64,000 bases of DNA from Spartobacteria bacterium UBA5019 (lineage in GTDB: Bacteria; Verrucomicrobiota; Verrucomicrobiia; Chthoniobacterales; Terrimicrobiaceae), in the NCBI GenBank assembly GCA_002396485.1, contig DGXZ01000021.1, positions 1 to 64,000 of the forward strand, given 5' to 3'. The position numbers and the translations under genes were made by a program. Of the stretch, positions 17,184 to 28,625 are shown piece by piece; within the stretch, counting starts at the first letter, position 1, and the number at the start of each line of letters is the position of its first letter. The notes beneath the pieces were generated by a model, which was given only the letters and a program-made list of their open reading frames with translations, was not told where the DNA came from and did no database searches.

Positions 17184-19526
17184 TTGAAATCCAACTCTCT
17201 CCAGATCCCCTTCGCACCCCTGAACCTCCCTGATCTCTGGCAGCAAGATGCAGTGCGTCACCTGAAGAGCGGAGCGGATGTCATCATTGATGCTCCAACC
17301 GGGGCCGGAAAGACGCGTGTCTTTGAGCTGTTTCTGAAAACACCGGAAGGCACCCGGCTTGGCCAAGCCGTTTACACGGTTCCAACCCGTGCGCTGGCGA
17401 ATGACAAGTGGCGTGAATGGAAATCCCTCGGATGGAATGTCGGCATCGCCACGGGTGATCTCGCAGAAAACCTGCACGCTCCTGTTATTGTGGCGACTCT
17501 GGAAACCCAGCGTGAGCGCATCCTCAGCGGAAACGCCCCGGGATTTCTCATTCTGGATGAATACCAGATGCTAGCTGATGCGCAGCGTGGCCTGAATTAC
17601 GAGATGGCCATTGCACTGCCCCCCGTCTCTACCCGGTTTTTGCTCCTGAGCGGCAGTGTGAGAAATCCCTCGGATATTGTGGAGTGGCTGAGAAGGCTTG
17701 GGCGGCGAGTGGAGTTGATTCAAGTCCAGGAACGCCCGGTTCCCTTGGATCAATTCCCTGTGGAGAATCTCCCGCGTGTGCCGGATTCTGTTCATGGTTT
17801 CTGGCCCCGAGTAGCTGCAGCCGCAGTTCTGGCGGGGCTGACGCCGCTTTTGCTTTTTGCTCCCCGCCGCCGCGATGCAGAAAAAATGGCGAATCAGATT
17901 GCCGCTGCGCTTCCGTTGGATAGCCCGCTGCGCATGACGCCCGAAGACCAAAATCTGCTTGGACGCGATCTGGCCAAGCTCCTGCAGCACCGCGTGGCTT
18001 TCCACCACAGTGGACTCCCCTACTCCGCTCGGGCAGATTGGATCGAACCGCTTGGAAAAGCCGGCAAGCTCCAGGTCATCGTTGCCACCACCGGCCTCGC
18101 GGCGGGCATCAATTTTTCCGTTCGTTCCGTGATGGTCACCTCGACCAGCTACGGCGATGCCCGCTTCCAACGGGAACTTCGGTCCGACGAACTGCTGCAA
18201 ATGTTCGGTCGGGCTGGCAGGAGAGGACTCGATGAGCGGGGATTCGTTCTCACCGCTCCGAATCTGCCGGGCCTTCTGGACGCCTCGCCTCGTCAACTCC
18301 GGCGGGTGAACCAGATGGACTGGCCCACTTTGCTGCGTGTCATGGAGCCTGCGGCAACTGAAGGGCAAAACCCGCTCGCCCGTGCCTCACTCGTATGTGA
18401 AAGGCTCTTCAGCCGTCAGAAGATCGCACCCGATTTGGCGCACACCCTCGAAAGCTCTCAGTCAAACCAACGCCACGGACCGACAAAGGTCGAGTTTCTT
18501 GGACCGGGCAATTGCTGGCATCCTTTGAAAAGTGCACGGGAGGAGACACGCCCTCTTCGTGAATGCCTCTCACTCCACAAGCAACGATGGGTTCCCGCCC
18601 TGCGTGCTCCTCGCACACTCGAGCATTTACATCAAGGCAGGGCCTGCAAGATCGCCGATGGACGGAGTTTCACCTACGGAAAGGAAGTGCCGGTCGCGCG
18701 CTTCACTGGTGTTCATTTTCAGCCGCTCCCGTGGATTCAAAAACTGCTCGGTCTGGGCAAGTCGGAGGCATTCTCCGAAGCCGAGTTGATCCGCGACATC
18801 ATCCCCCTCCTCGAGTCCCAGTGGTTTCCAGGCCTCTTCCATAGCACCGCCCTGCACGGCCCAAACCTGATGGCACGCCTCTCGCTGGCGAATGTTCCCG
18901 TGAACGCAGTGATCATGCCCGATGGCACTGCGCTTATCGATCCGCCCCGGCGCAGGGTCAGCTCGTCGCCTGAGATTGGCGAGTCGCTCAGTTTCAACCC
19001 AGCTCCGGGGTCTCCCGCCTACGCTTGGCGCAAGCTGGGGCTTGTTGATGAGAGCGGCACACCGACTCCGCGCGGGAGGCTCTTCAGTCGTTTTCAAAGT
19101 GGCGAGGGCCTGATGATCGCGGCGGCACTGGAGGATCCCGGCTATCCCATCGAAGACATCGTTTCACATCTGGCCAACCTCCGAGGAGGGCCGCGTTTTA
19201 TGGATTTTGCCGATGGGCCGAGCCATCGTCTCGCTGCGGCAGCGCGGGAAATTTACGGCCATGTGGATCATGAGGGCTACCTTGAGGGTGGTCTGTGTCC
19301 CGGGTTTGGCGAGGGAACGTGTGAAGCATTATCAATGCACCGAAGCGGCGGAATGCGAGCTCTGGAAAAAGAGACCGATGCGATTCGTCGGGGCGACATA
19401 GAGCGTGCCACATTGGAATGGAGAAGCCTCCTTCGACACATTCTTCACGCAGCGGATCCTTTATTTCCGCGCTGGCACGAGCTTCAGGCTGCGGCGAGGC
19501 AGTTCCTTGAAAAACCGCCTCTATAA
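17184..19526 (+). CDS. Ski2-like superfamily 2 helicase
   Basis: A 780-residue protein beginning at TTG 17184. Helicase motifs are: I, DAPTGAGKTR (about 36-45); II, LILDEYQ (DEYQ in place of DEVH/DEAH); III, LLLSGSVRNP; a region VIVATTGLAAGINF; and VI, QMFGRAGRRGLDERG. This order and the GINFSVRSV pattern point to the Ski2/Hel308 group. The C-terminal half (about 430-780) has no domain I can name. The last six bases overlap convergently with the amidotransferase gene. The DNA or RNA target is unknown. Confidence 0.8.
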   Translation: MKSNSLQIPFAPLNLPDLWQQDAVRHLKSGADVIIDAPTGAGKTRVFELFLKTPEGTRLGQAVYTVPTRALANDKWREWKSLGWNVGIATGDLAENLHAPVIVATLETQRERILSGNAPGFLILDEYQMLADAQRGLNYEMAIALPPVSTRFLLLSGSVRNPSDIVEWLRRLGRRVELIQVQERPVPLDQFPVENLPRVPDSVHGFWPRVAAAAVLAGLTPLLLFAPRRRDAEKMANQIAAALPLDSPLRMTPEDQNLLGRDLAKLLQHRVAFHHSGLPYSARADWIEPLGKAGKLQVIVATTGLAAGINFSVRSVMVTSTSYGDARFQRELRSDELLQMFGRAGRRGLDERGFVLTAPNLPGLLDASPRQLRRVNQMDWPTLLRVMEPAATEGQNPLARASLVCERLFSRQKIAPDLAHTLESSQSNQRHGPTKVEFLGPGNCWHPLKSAREETRPLRECLSLHKQRWVPALRAPRTLEHLHQGRACKIADGRSFTYGKEVPVARFTGVHFQPLPWIQKLLGLGKSEAFSEAELIRDIIPLLESQWFPGLFHSTALHGPNLMARLSLANVPVNAVIMPDGTALIDPPRRRVSSSPEIGESLSFNPAPGSPAYAWRKLGLVDESGTPTPRGRLFSRFQSGEGLMIAAALEDPGYPIEDIVSHLANLRGGPRFMDFADGPSHRLAAAAREIYGHVDHEGYLEGGLCPGFGEGTCEALSMHRSGGMRALEKETDAIRRGDIERATLEWRSLLRHILHAADPLFPRWHELQAAARQFLEKPPL

Positions 19527-20219
19527 AAAATCCGTCCACCTCTTGAATGCGGCGCGGGCGCTTTTTTCGAGAAGAGGCAAAACCTCGTAGGCTTCCCGAA
19601 TCAAGGCCTGTGGCTCGACTCCGGAATCCAAAAGGTAATCTTCAGAATCCCAAACGAGTTCCTCAAAAAGTGCTGGCGTCATTTCAAGATGGAATTGGAA
19701 TCCATAGCAACTCGGGCCATAGCGAAACATCTGATTCGTAGTGAGAGCGGTGGATGCCAACCTCACGCCGCCTCCGGGAATTTCAAAGACATCGCCGTGC
19801 CAATGCGCAGCGCGAAAAATTTCAGGAAGTTCTCGGGCCAAGGGATCGGAACAAGCATCAGCGCTGAGTGTCACGGGAAAGAAACCAATTTCCTTGGACT
19901 TGGCCCGACTTACATCCGCCCCGAGAGCCCGCGCGATCAACTGAGCTCCCAGACAAAGGCCGAGGACTGGTTTTTGGGACGCCAAAGCGGATCGAATCAA
20001 ACCACATTCCCAATCAAGATAAGGATACAAGGCGACCTCATAAGCACTCTGCCCCCCGCCACCGAGCACGAGGCCATCCAAGTCTGTGGCATCAATAGGC
20101 AAAGTGTCCCCAGCGTAGGGATGAACCGTGAGCAACTCGATACCAACTTCGGCAAGGACTTCGGCGAGGAGACCTGGTTTGTCCACATTCCCATGCTGGA
20201 TGAAGAGAACTTTTTTCAT
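19521..20219 (-). CDS. Class I glutamine amidotransferase-like protein
   Basis: A 232-residue stand-alone GATase1 domain. The triad is present: Cys in PVLGLCLGAQ, and His with Glu in FQFHLEMT near residue 185. It resembles the YfeJ/GuaA-like standalone amidotransferases that act on small metabolites (glutamine or gamma-glutamyl compounds); the exact reaction cannot be told. ATG 20219 begins MKKVLFIQHGN, the natural beta-strand start; the frame extends 13 codons further upstream. It is divergent from the PDH operon, leaving 159 bases between the two starts. Confidence 0.85.
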   Translation of the reverse strand: MKKVLFIQHGNVDKPGLLAEVLAEVGIELLTVHPYAGDTLPIDATDLDGLVLGGGGQSAYEVALYPYLDWECGLIRSALASQKPVLGLCLGAQLIARALGADVSRAKSKEIGFFPVTLSADACSDPLARELPEIFRAAHWHGDVFEIPGGGVRLASTALTTNQMFRYGPSCYGFQFHLEMTPALFEELVWDSEDYLLDSGVEPQALIREAYEVLPLLEKSARAAFKRWTDFL

Positions 20220-20327
20220 GTTGGAAACTTCACCATGACTGTTTCTGCGGTGAAACAAAAAAAGGCCAACTTCAACTGTATTTCTGCATTGCCAAGGAAG
20301 CAGATAATGGAAAAAGTAGGTACGTCC

Positions 20328-20335
20328 GTCCGGAC
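20328..20335. promoter_or_regulatory. GTCCGGAC palindrome in the PDH leader
   Basis: A perfect 8-base palindrome about 45 bases ahead of the E1 alpha start. The same half-site recurs in a longer inverted repeat after the E2 gene (23768-23783). It could be an operator for a PDH regulator; with only two instances this is tentative. Confidence 0.25.
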
Positions 20336-20378
20336 TGCCGGATCGACATTTAACACCATACCCAAACTCTCAAGCCCT

Positions 20379-21470
20379 ATGCCAAGTGTCACCGATGACG
20401 AAGTAGCCGTGGATCCAGCAGACTACGCCCGCGCGGAAATCAATGCCTCGCTGAAGCCGAAGCAAAAAATAGGATTTCTTAGGGAAATGATCCGCATACG
20501 GCGCTTCGAACAGACGTCACTCAAGTATTACAACCAAGGCATGATGGGCGGATTCCTCCACCTCTACATCGGGCAGGAGGCAGTGGCCGTGGGAACCGTT
20601 TCCTTGATGGGCAAAAACGACCATGTCATCACGGCCTACCGCGACCACGGCCACGCTCTCGCTGTGGGAATGGGCATGAATGAATGCATGGCGGAACTTT
20701 TTGGGAAAGCCACCGGTTGCTCGCGCGGCAAGGGCGGTTCGATGCACTTTTTTGCTCCCGATAAAAACTACTGGGGTGGCCACGGAATCGTCGGGGGCCA
20801 GACGCCACTCGGACTGGGTCTCGCTTACGGACTGAAATTCAAAGGGCTCAAAGGCTGCGCGCTCTGTTTCATGGGTGATGGCGCGGTTAACCAGGGCGCT
20901 TACCACGAATCTCTCAATCTTGCAGCGCTCTGGAAACTTCCCGTGGTTTATATCATTGAAAACAACAAATACTCGATGGGAACCACGCTGGATCGTTCTT
21001 CGGCGATGAGAAATTGCCTCGCCGAGCGCGCCGATGGATACGGAATCGTGTGGGACATTGCCAACGGTGAGGATCTCTACGAGGTGCGAGCCAAGACGGC
21101 CAACGCCATGCGCCGCGCGCACGAGCAATCGCTCCCGACCGTTCTCGAAGTCGATACATATCGTTACTACGGGCACTCGGTCGCCGATGCGAATGCGAAG
21201 AAATACCGTTCGCCTGAGGAAATCGAGCGCTACAAGACGCACCACGACCCGATAAGCCTCTGGAAAAAACGCCTCATGGATGAAGGCGTTCTCACGGAAT
21301 CTCAGGCCGAGGCGATCGATGAAGCCGCGAAAGACGAAGCAGACGCAGCGGCGCAGTTTGCGATCGATAGTGCACCTCCCGCACCCGAGACAATTTTTGA
21401 GGATGTTTACTGGGAAGTTGACAACAAAACCGAAGCCGGCTCGACAGGCCGCCACTTCTTCAGCGAATAA
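20379..21470 (+). CDS. pdhA: Pyruvate dehydrogenase E1 component, alpha subunit
   Basis: A TPP-dependent E1 alpha subunit (363 residues) that decarboxylates pyruvate in the PDH complex. RIRRFEQTSLKYYNQG, HLYIGQEAVAVG and the TPP-binding GDGAVNQGAYHESLNLAALW through NNKYSMGT are visible, as is the phosphorylation-loop region YRYYGHSVADAN. ATG 20379 matches the usual family N-terminus. ATG 20307 in the same frame has AAGGA eight bases upstream and would add 24 residues; it remains possible. It leads an E1alpha-E1beta-E2 operon. Branched-chain 2-oxoacid E1 is an alternative but less likely. Confidence 0.92.
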   Translation: MPSVTDDEVAVDPADYARAEINASLKPKQKIGFLREMIRIRRFEQTSLKYYNQGMMGGFLHLYIGQEAVAVGTVSLMGKNDHVITAYRDHGHALAVGMGMNECMAELFGKATGCSRGKGGSMHFFAPDKNYWGGHGIVGGQTPLGLGLAYGLKFKGLKGCALCFMGDGAVNQGAYHESLNLAALWKLPVVYIIENNKYSMGTTLDRSSAMRNCLAERADGYGIVWDIANGEDLYEVRAKTANAMRRAHEQSLPTVLEVDTYRYYGHSVADANAKKYRSPEEIERYKTHHDPISLWKKRLMDEGVLTESQAEAIDEAAKDEADAAAQFAIDSAPPAPETIFEDVYWEVDNKTEAGSTGRHFFSE

Positions 21471-21541
21471 CAAAACCGCGACGCCCTGTTTGGGCGCTCG
21501 TATCTCCTGACCGAAACGATTTTTTAAGAACACACCGCACC

Positions 21542-22516
21542 ATGCCTCTGATTACCTACCGCAAAGCCCTCAACGACGCCCTCGCCGAGGAAATCATCCG
21601 CGACGAAAACGTCGTCATCATTGGAGAGGAAGTGGCTCAATACAACGGCGCCTACAAAGTCACCGAAGGGCTCTGGCAGCGCTTCGGCGACAAGCGAGTG
21701 GTTGACGCTCCGATCAGTGAAGCCGGTTTCATCGGCATGGGCATCGGCGCCTCGATGCTGGGCGTCCGCCCAGTCATGGAGCTCATGTTCTGGAGTTTCG
21801 CCTACGTTGCGTGGGATCAAATCATCAATAATGCCGGCCAGGTCCGCTACATGAGCGGTGGTCTCATCAACTGCCCGATCGTGATCCGCGGCCCAGCAAA
21901 TGGTGGAACCAACGTCGGCGCCACCCACTCGCACACACCAGAGAATTTCATTGCCAACACACCTGGCCTCAAAGTCGTTTGCCCAGCGACAGCCTATGAC
22001 GCCAAGGGTTTGATGAAGGCGGCTATCCGGGATAACGACCCTGTCTGCGTGATGGAGAACACGCTTCTTTATGGCGAATCTTGGGAAGTCCCCGATGAGG
22101 AATACGTGATCCCGCTTGGTGTGGCAGACATCAAGCGCGAAGGCACCGATGTCTCGCTCATCGCCCATGGTCGCGCAGTCATAACGGCTCTGAAAGCTGC
22201 TGAGATTCTGGCCGCCGAGCATGACATCAGCGCCGAGGTGCTGGATCTCCGCTCGATTCGTCCGCTGGACGAGGAAGCCATTCTCAACACCGTCCGCAAA
22301 ACACACCGCGCTGTTCTGGTTGATGAAAACAAGCCTTTCTGCGGTGTCTCAGCCCAGATTGCCGCGACCATTCAAGAGAAGGCTTTTGACGATCTCGACG
22401 CCCCCGTTCAGCGGGTGTGCGCACTCGACGCTCCTGCCATTTACTCGATGGCCCTGGAAAACCTGCAACTTCCCACTGTGGCCCGCGTCATCGAAAAAGT
22501 TCTACACATCCGCTAA
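21542..22516 (+). CDS. pdhB: Pyruvate dehydrogenase E1 component, beta subunit
   Basis: A 324-residue transketolase-like beta subunit that pairs with E1 alpha. The N-terminus LITYRKALNDALAEE and the run GEEVAQYNGAYKVTEGL are typical. The Pyr-domain features MELMFWSFAYVAWDQI and the C-terminal VLDLRSIRPLDEEAI match PDH E1 beta. It begins 71 bases after E1 alpha and is followed by E2 after 14 bases, so the three genes are one operon. No Shine-Dalgarno is evident at any of the three starts. Confidence 0.93.
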   Translation: MPLITYRKALNDALAEEIIRDENVVIIGEEVAQYNGAYKVTEGLWQRFGDKRVVDAPISEAGFIGMGIGASMLGVRPVMELMFWSFAYVAWDQIINNAGQVRYMSGGLINCPIVIRGPANGGTNVGATHSHTPENFIANTPGLKVVCPATAYDAKGLMKAAIRDNDPVCVMENTLLYGESWEVPDEEYVIPLGVADIKREGTDVSLIAHGRAVITALKAAEILAAEHDISAEVLDLRSIRPLDEEAILNTVRKTHRAVLVDENKPFCGVSAQIAATIQEKAFDDLDAPVQRVCALDAPAIYSMALENLQLPTVARVIEKVLHIR

Positions 22517-22530
22517 GCACCCATCCGACT

Positions 22531-25238
<2,708 letters not shown>

Positions 25239-25242
25239 GCTC

Positions 25243-25650
25243 ATGCTCCGGCTCGAAATCGTCACTCCCGAAGCAAAAACCTACTCCGATGATGTCGATT
25301 CCGTCGTAATCCCCGGCATAGATGGTGAGCTTGGCGTGCTTCCGCTGCACGCCCCACTCATGACCCAACTCGAGCCTGGGGAGCTCCGCGTTCTCAAAGG
25401 CGGCCAGGAACTCCGCCTGGCCGTCGGCGAAGGCTTCGTTGAAATCACTTCCGAGAAGGTCGCCGTCCTCACTGACATGGCGGTGAAGGAAAGTGACATC
25501 GACGAATCCGCCGCCGAGGAGGCAGTCCGCCGTGCCGAGCAGGCCATGTCGGGCGAGAAACTCAGCAACGAGGAATATGCCTCCAACAATGCAGCCCTCC
25601 TCCGCTCTCTCGCCCTCATCAAAGTCAAGCGTCGCCGACACCATCTCTAA
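25243..25650 (+). CDS. atpC: F1 ATP synthase subunit epsilon
   Basis: A 135-residue epsilon subunit that couples rotation to the c-ring and can inhibit ATP hydrolysis. MLRLEIVTPEAKTYSDDVDSV then PGIDGELGVLPLHAPLMTQL is the standard N-terminal beta-sandwich, followed by an Ala/Glu-rich helical hairpin (about 85-135). It follows atpD after four bases. A hairpin terminator lies 26 bases after the stop. Confidence 0.95.
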   Translation: MLRLEIVTPEAKTYSDDVDSVVIPGIDGELGVLPLHAPLMTQLEPGELRVLKGGQELRLAVGEGFVEITSEKVAVLTDMAVKESDIDESAAEEAVRRAEQAMSGEKLSNEEYASNNAALLRSLALIKVKRRRHHL

Positions 25651-25675
25651 GACGGAAAATACCTGCTTATAAGGT

Positions 25676-25712
25676 TAAAGCCTGACTTGTACGGAGAAAC
25701 ATTCAGGCTTTA
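25676..25712 (+). terminator. Probable intrinsic terminator after atpC
   Basis: A 10-base stem, TAAAGCCTGA (25676-25685) paired with TCAGGCTTTA (25703-25712), has a 17-base loop and is followed by TTCTTC. The T-tract is weak. The position between atpC and the type II secretion operon fits a transcription stop. Confidence 0.6.
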
Positions 25713-25772
25713 TTCTTCATCAAGAATTTGAATTTTATTCGGGTTCTCAGCACTCAAGCCAACTCTTCACCG

Positions 25773-26213
25773 ATGGATTCCATGATTTCTCATAACCTAA
25801 AGAGGAGCCGTTTCTCTCAATCCGGCTATACGCTTTTTGAAATCATGTTGGTGCTCGGCATCATTGCCGTGCTGGTGGGATCCGCCATTTACATGTTGGT
25901 GGGAAATATCGATGTGGCAAAGGAGCAACGTGTGGATAGCGATATCGAGGCCATTTCGATGCAACTCCGCACCTATGAGATGCTGAACTATCGCATGCCG
26001 ACGACGGAGCAGGGTCTCAAGGCACTGGTCAACCAACCCACCACGGAACCACGCCCCCGCCGCTGGAAGCAACTCATGAAGTCAGTTCCGGTTGATCCCT
26101 GGGGCACTGAGTATGTATATCGCAACCCTGGCAAGGGGGGCGCAGCATTTGACATTTACTCGCTCGGACCCGACGCCAAGGAGAGCGATGACGACGCCGG
26201 GAAAAATAAATAG
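25773..26213 (+). CDS. gspG: Type II secretion major pseudopilin GspG
   Basis: The 146-residue major pseudopilin of the T2SS. The prepilin motif SG/YTLFEIMLVLGIIAVL has Glu at +5, cleaved and methylated by the prepilin peptidase, followed by the hydrophobic helix. The C-terminal part has the GspG signature (TTEQGLKALVNQP, DPWGTEYVYRNPGKG, YSLGPDAKESDDD, the Ca-binding loop). ATG 25773 is chosen; ATG 25782 and TTG 25728 are in frame. It is the first gene of a run in the order G-H-I-J-K-L-M-small protein-D-E-F. Confidence 0.93.
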   Translation: MDSMISHNLKRSRFSQSGYTLFEIMLVLGIIAVLVGSAIYMLVGNIDVAKEQRVDSDIEAISMQLRTYEMLNYRMPTTEQGLKALVNQPTTEPRPRRWKQLMKSVPVDPWGTEYVYRNPGKGGAAFDIYSLGPDAKESDDDAGKNK

Positions 26214-26673
26214 CGTATCGATTCCAAGGGCCTCCAAGCACGGGGCCTATACTCTTTTTGAAGTTCTTCTTGCACTAGGAATCATTGCGATTCTTCTGGG
26301 TGTAACTGTGCCTCTGATAACAAATTCGTGGAGCAACTCGCCTTCCGAAGGGATTGCACAAGCTATCGAAAAAAGCGCACAGGCCGCTCACAGAAAAGCT
26401 ATTGAAACTGGCGAAGCGCGGCAACTGCGCCTTACGGAATCAAGCCTTATCGGCGATGCCGACATTCCAACTGCCCAATTGCCTAAAGGTTGGAAACTCC
26501 AATTGCGGCGTTTCACAGAAAACAGGTTTCGTAAACCGCAGCGGGACGAATTCTGGGGATTCAATGGGGCAGGCATTTGCGATCCCCTTGAGTTGCGTAT
26601 CTCCTCCAAGGATGAGTCCATCGTTTTAAAATTTGACCCCCTAACGGCTCTGATTGTAACGGATGAAAAATAG
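26188..26673 (+). CDS. gspH: Type II secretion minor pseudopilin GspH-like
   Basis: A 161-residue protein. The prepilin motif HGA/YTLFEVLLALGIIAILLG precedes a hydrophobic helix and a globular beta-rich domain. ATG 26188, preceded by AAGGAGAG, overlaps the end of gspG by 26 bases; the upstream-extended frame lacks any prepilin sense. GspH is the likely identity from its place between G and I, but minor pseudopilins diverge widely and the assignment rests mainly on order. Confidence 0.8.
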   Translation: MTTPGKINSVSIPRASKHGAYTLFEVLLALGIIAILLGVTVPLITNSWSNSPSEGIAQAIEKSAQAAHRKAIETGEARQLRLTESSLIGDADIPTAQLPKGWKLQLRRFTENRFRKPQRDEFWGFNGAGICDPLELRISSKDESIVLKFDPLTALIVTDEK

Positions 26674-27034
26674 GGCTTTTACTCTCTTTGAGGTTTTAAT
26701 CGCATTAGGCGTCTTTGCGGTGGCTGTCACGGGCTTGGCTTTGGCCCTGCAATCTGCGGTGGATGCGGCGCTGAATGCCCGCTCAAGAATGCTGGCCCGC
26801 ACGATGATCGAGTCCCGTCTGGCCACTGCAATGGCGAACCCTCCCCTGGATGGACGTCGTGAGATTGATGGGCGAACCAATAACGGAATCCATGTTTTGG
26901 AAACCTTCGAGCAGGCCGAAATTCGCGATACAAACAATGCAATTCTACCTGGTATGTGGAGGCTCAAAGTCACAGCGGAGCCAGTCCGCGGTGGGATAAA
27001 AGAAATCGCAGAAATTCTGGTTTACCGGCCATGA
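26663..27034 (+). CDS. gspI: Type II secretion minor pseudopilin GspI-like
   Basis: A 123-residue protein with a very short leader, MKNRA/FTLFEVLIALGVFAVAVTG. The remaining domain (RTMIESRLATAMANPP, then VTAEPVRGG) is typical of GspI, part of the H-I-J-K tip complex. It starts inside the end of gspH (11-base overlap) and its stop overlaps the ATG of the next gene (ATGA). Confidence 0.85.
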   Translation: MKNRAFTLFEVLIALGVFAVAVTGLALALQSAVDAALNARSRMLARTMIESRLATAMANPPLDGRREIDGRTNNGIHVLETFEQAEIRDTNNAILPGMWRLKVTAEPVRGGIKEIAEILVYRP

Positions 27035-27717
27035 AGAAAGCGAATTCCCTTCAGCGTAAATCCGGGCAAGCAGGATTCACGCTTTTTGAAGTGATCATGG
27101 CTCTGATGATTTTAGGCCTCCTGAGTGGTGCTGTGTATTCCATTTCCTCGGCAGCTCTTGAAGCATCGAAGTCCGTCATCACGGAGCAGACCTCCGCCCG
27201 CAGGCTGGAGGCATTTCTGCGAATCACCCGCGAAGCGTTTCTCAACCTCCCGGCAGACGCGAACCTCTCTTTCCGCATATCCCAATCCTCATCAGGCGCT
27301 CCCGTGCCGGAATTGGTTTTTGCGGAAACATCAGGAACCTTTGGTGTGCCCAGCTTGGGCGGGGGTTCGCTCATCCTTGCGGCTAGGCCTAGGGCGGACG
27401 GTTCGAGGACATTTTCCATTCTCAGGGTGCCGGGCGAGATCGATGCCTCGGCAATGGAGCGACTGGTCACAAAAGGCGACTGGATTTCCCTGCTGCCAGG
27501 GGTGAGCCGCGTGGCATGGTTTTTTTTTAATGGAAACGATTGGATTCAGGAATGGCCTGAAGGTGCCGGAAGGCCACAGTTGGTTCGTTTACAATTTTCG
27601 TATGATCCGATGGCCGAATCTTTGATCGATGTGCAATTTTGGATTCCTCCACTTGCTCCACCACAACCTCAACCGGAGGCAGCAAAAAAGGAAATCAATA
27701 ACCTGAATCCACAATGA
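27031..27717 (+). CDS. gspJ: Type II secretion minor pseudopilin GspJ-like
   Basis: A 228-residue protein with the prepilin motif QAG/FTLFEVIMALMILGLLSG after a 16-residue leader. The length exceeds GspH and GspI, as expected for GspJ; the C-terminal tail is rich in Pro and Gln (APPQPQPEAAKK). The start overlaps gspI and the stop overlaps gspK by four bases, so translation is coupled. Confidence 0.82.
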   Translation: MKKANSLQRKSGQAGFTLFEVIMALMILGLLSGAVYSISSAALEASKSVITEQTSARRLEAFLRITREAFLNLPADANLSFRISQSSSGAPVPELVFAETSGTFGVPSLGGGSLILAARPRADGSRTFSILRVPGEIDASAMERLVTKGDWISLLPGVSRVAWFFFNGNDWIQEWPEGAGRPQLVRLQFSYDPMAESLIDVQFWIPPLAPPQPQPEAAKKEINNLNPQ

Positions 27718-28625
27718 ATTGCCGCTCCAAAATTCGGGCCATCGCACTGCCGCTTGTGCTCTGGTGCATCGCTTTTCTGGCCGGACTCGTGATTCTTACG
27801 GGTGGATTGGTTAGCGGTTGGATCGAAAGCGAATCACTCGCAGAGAGGAAATTCGTGGCGCGTCAAATGGCGCTGAGTGGCATCGCACTCGGCTTGAATC
27901 CAGCAGTTGAAAACGGAAGCCCCCTCCTCCGCCACGGGAACAAAAACACTGAGGGCTACGAAGTGAAACTGACCAACGAGGCTGCAAGACTAAATCCCAA
28001 CTTTTGGATTCAGTCCGGTAACCGCGCGGTGTTCAATCGTCTCTTTGCGAGTTGGGGGGCGAGCCTGGATGCGGCGGAGGCGGGCATCGATAGCCTGCAA
28101 GATTGGATCGACGCAGATGATTTCGGCTCTCTCAATGGAGCGGAACGTGGTGACTACGAGCAAGCCGGTCGGCCGGGATACCCCGCGAATCGGCCACTTA
28201 AACATATTCGTGAAATGGAGTCCGTTATGAATTTGGCTCCTCTCTTAGCCGCAAAGCAGGGCTGGCAGGATGACTTCACTATTTGGTATAGTGGAAAGAT
28301 CAGCATCCAACATGCTCAGGAACCACTACTCAAGGCCCTTGCCGAACTCACGCCCAGTCAGTGCCAATCGCTCATCCAAATGCGCGCGGGGCTTGATGGC
28401 ATTGACGATACGGCCGATGACCAAAAACTGGAATCCATCGAGGCTGTGGCGGATTTCCTTGGAGCTGGGGGCAAGCAGCGCGCGGACCTACTGGAGTTTT
28501 TTGACACCTCGGGAGATATGCGCCGCATTGAGAGCACAGGATGGTGCGGAGGCATCTCTCATAAAATTGTCGTCATCGCACCGACTGGGGCAAATGAACA
28601 AATGATGAGCTGGGAGGAGCGATGA
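27714..28625 (+). CDS. gspK: Type II secretion minor pseudopilin GspK-like
   Basis: A 303-residue protein. The N-terminal helix ALPLVLWCIAFLAGLVILTG lacks the Glu at +5, as is usual for GspK, the pseudopilus tip subunit. The body has the saposin-like and helix-hairpin-like patterns of GspK (DSLQDWIDADD, ADDQKLESIEAVADFLG). It sits between gspJ and gspL with four-base overlaps on both sides. Confidence 0.8.
   Translation: MNCRSKIRAIALPLVLWCIAFLAGLVILTGGLVSGWIESESLAERKFVARQMALSGIALGLNPAVENGSPLLRHGNKNTEGYEVKLTNEAARLNPNFWIQSGNRAVFNRLFASWGASLDAAEAGIDSLQDWIDADDFGSLNGAERGDYEQAGRPGYPANRPLKHIREMESVMNLAPLLAAKQGWQDDFTIWYSGKISIQHAQEPLLKALAELTPSQCQSLIQMRAGLDGIDDTADDQKLESIEAVADFLGAGGKQRADLLEFFDTSGDMRRIESTGWCGGISHKIVVIAPTGANEQMMSWEER

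Noticed and set aside
19689..20378. Extension of the E1 alpha frame far upstream, across the amidotransferase gene
   Set aside because: The extension is antisense to a real amidotransferase; the E1 alpha family starts near 20379 (20307 at most).
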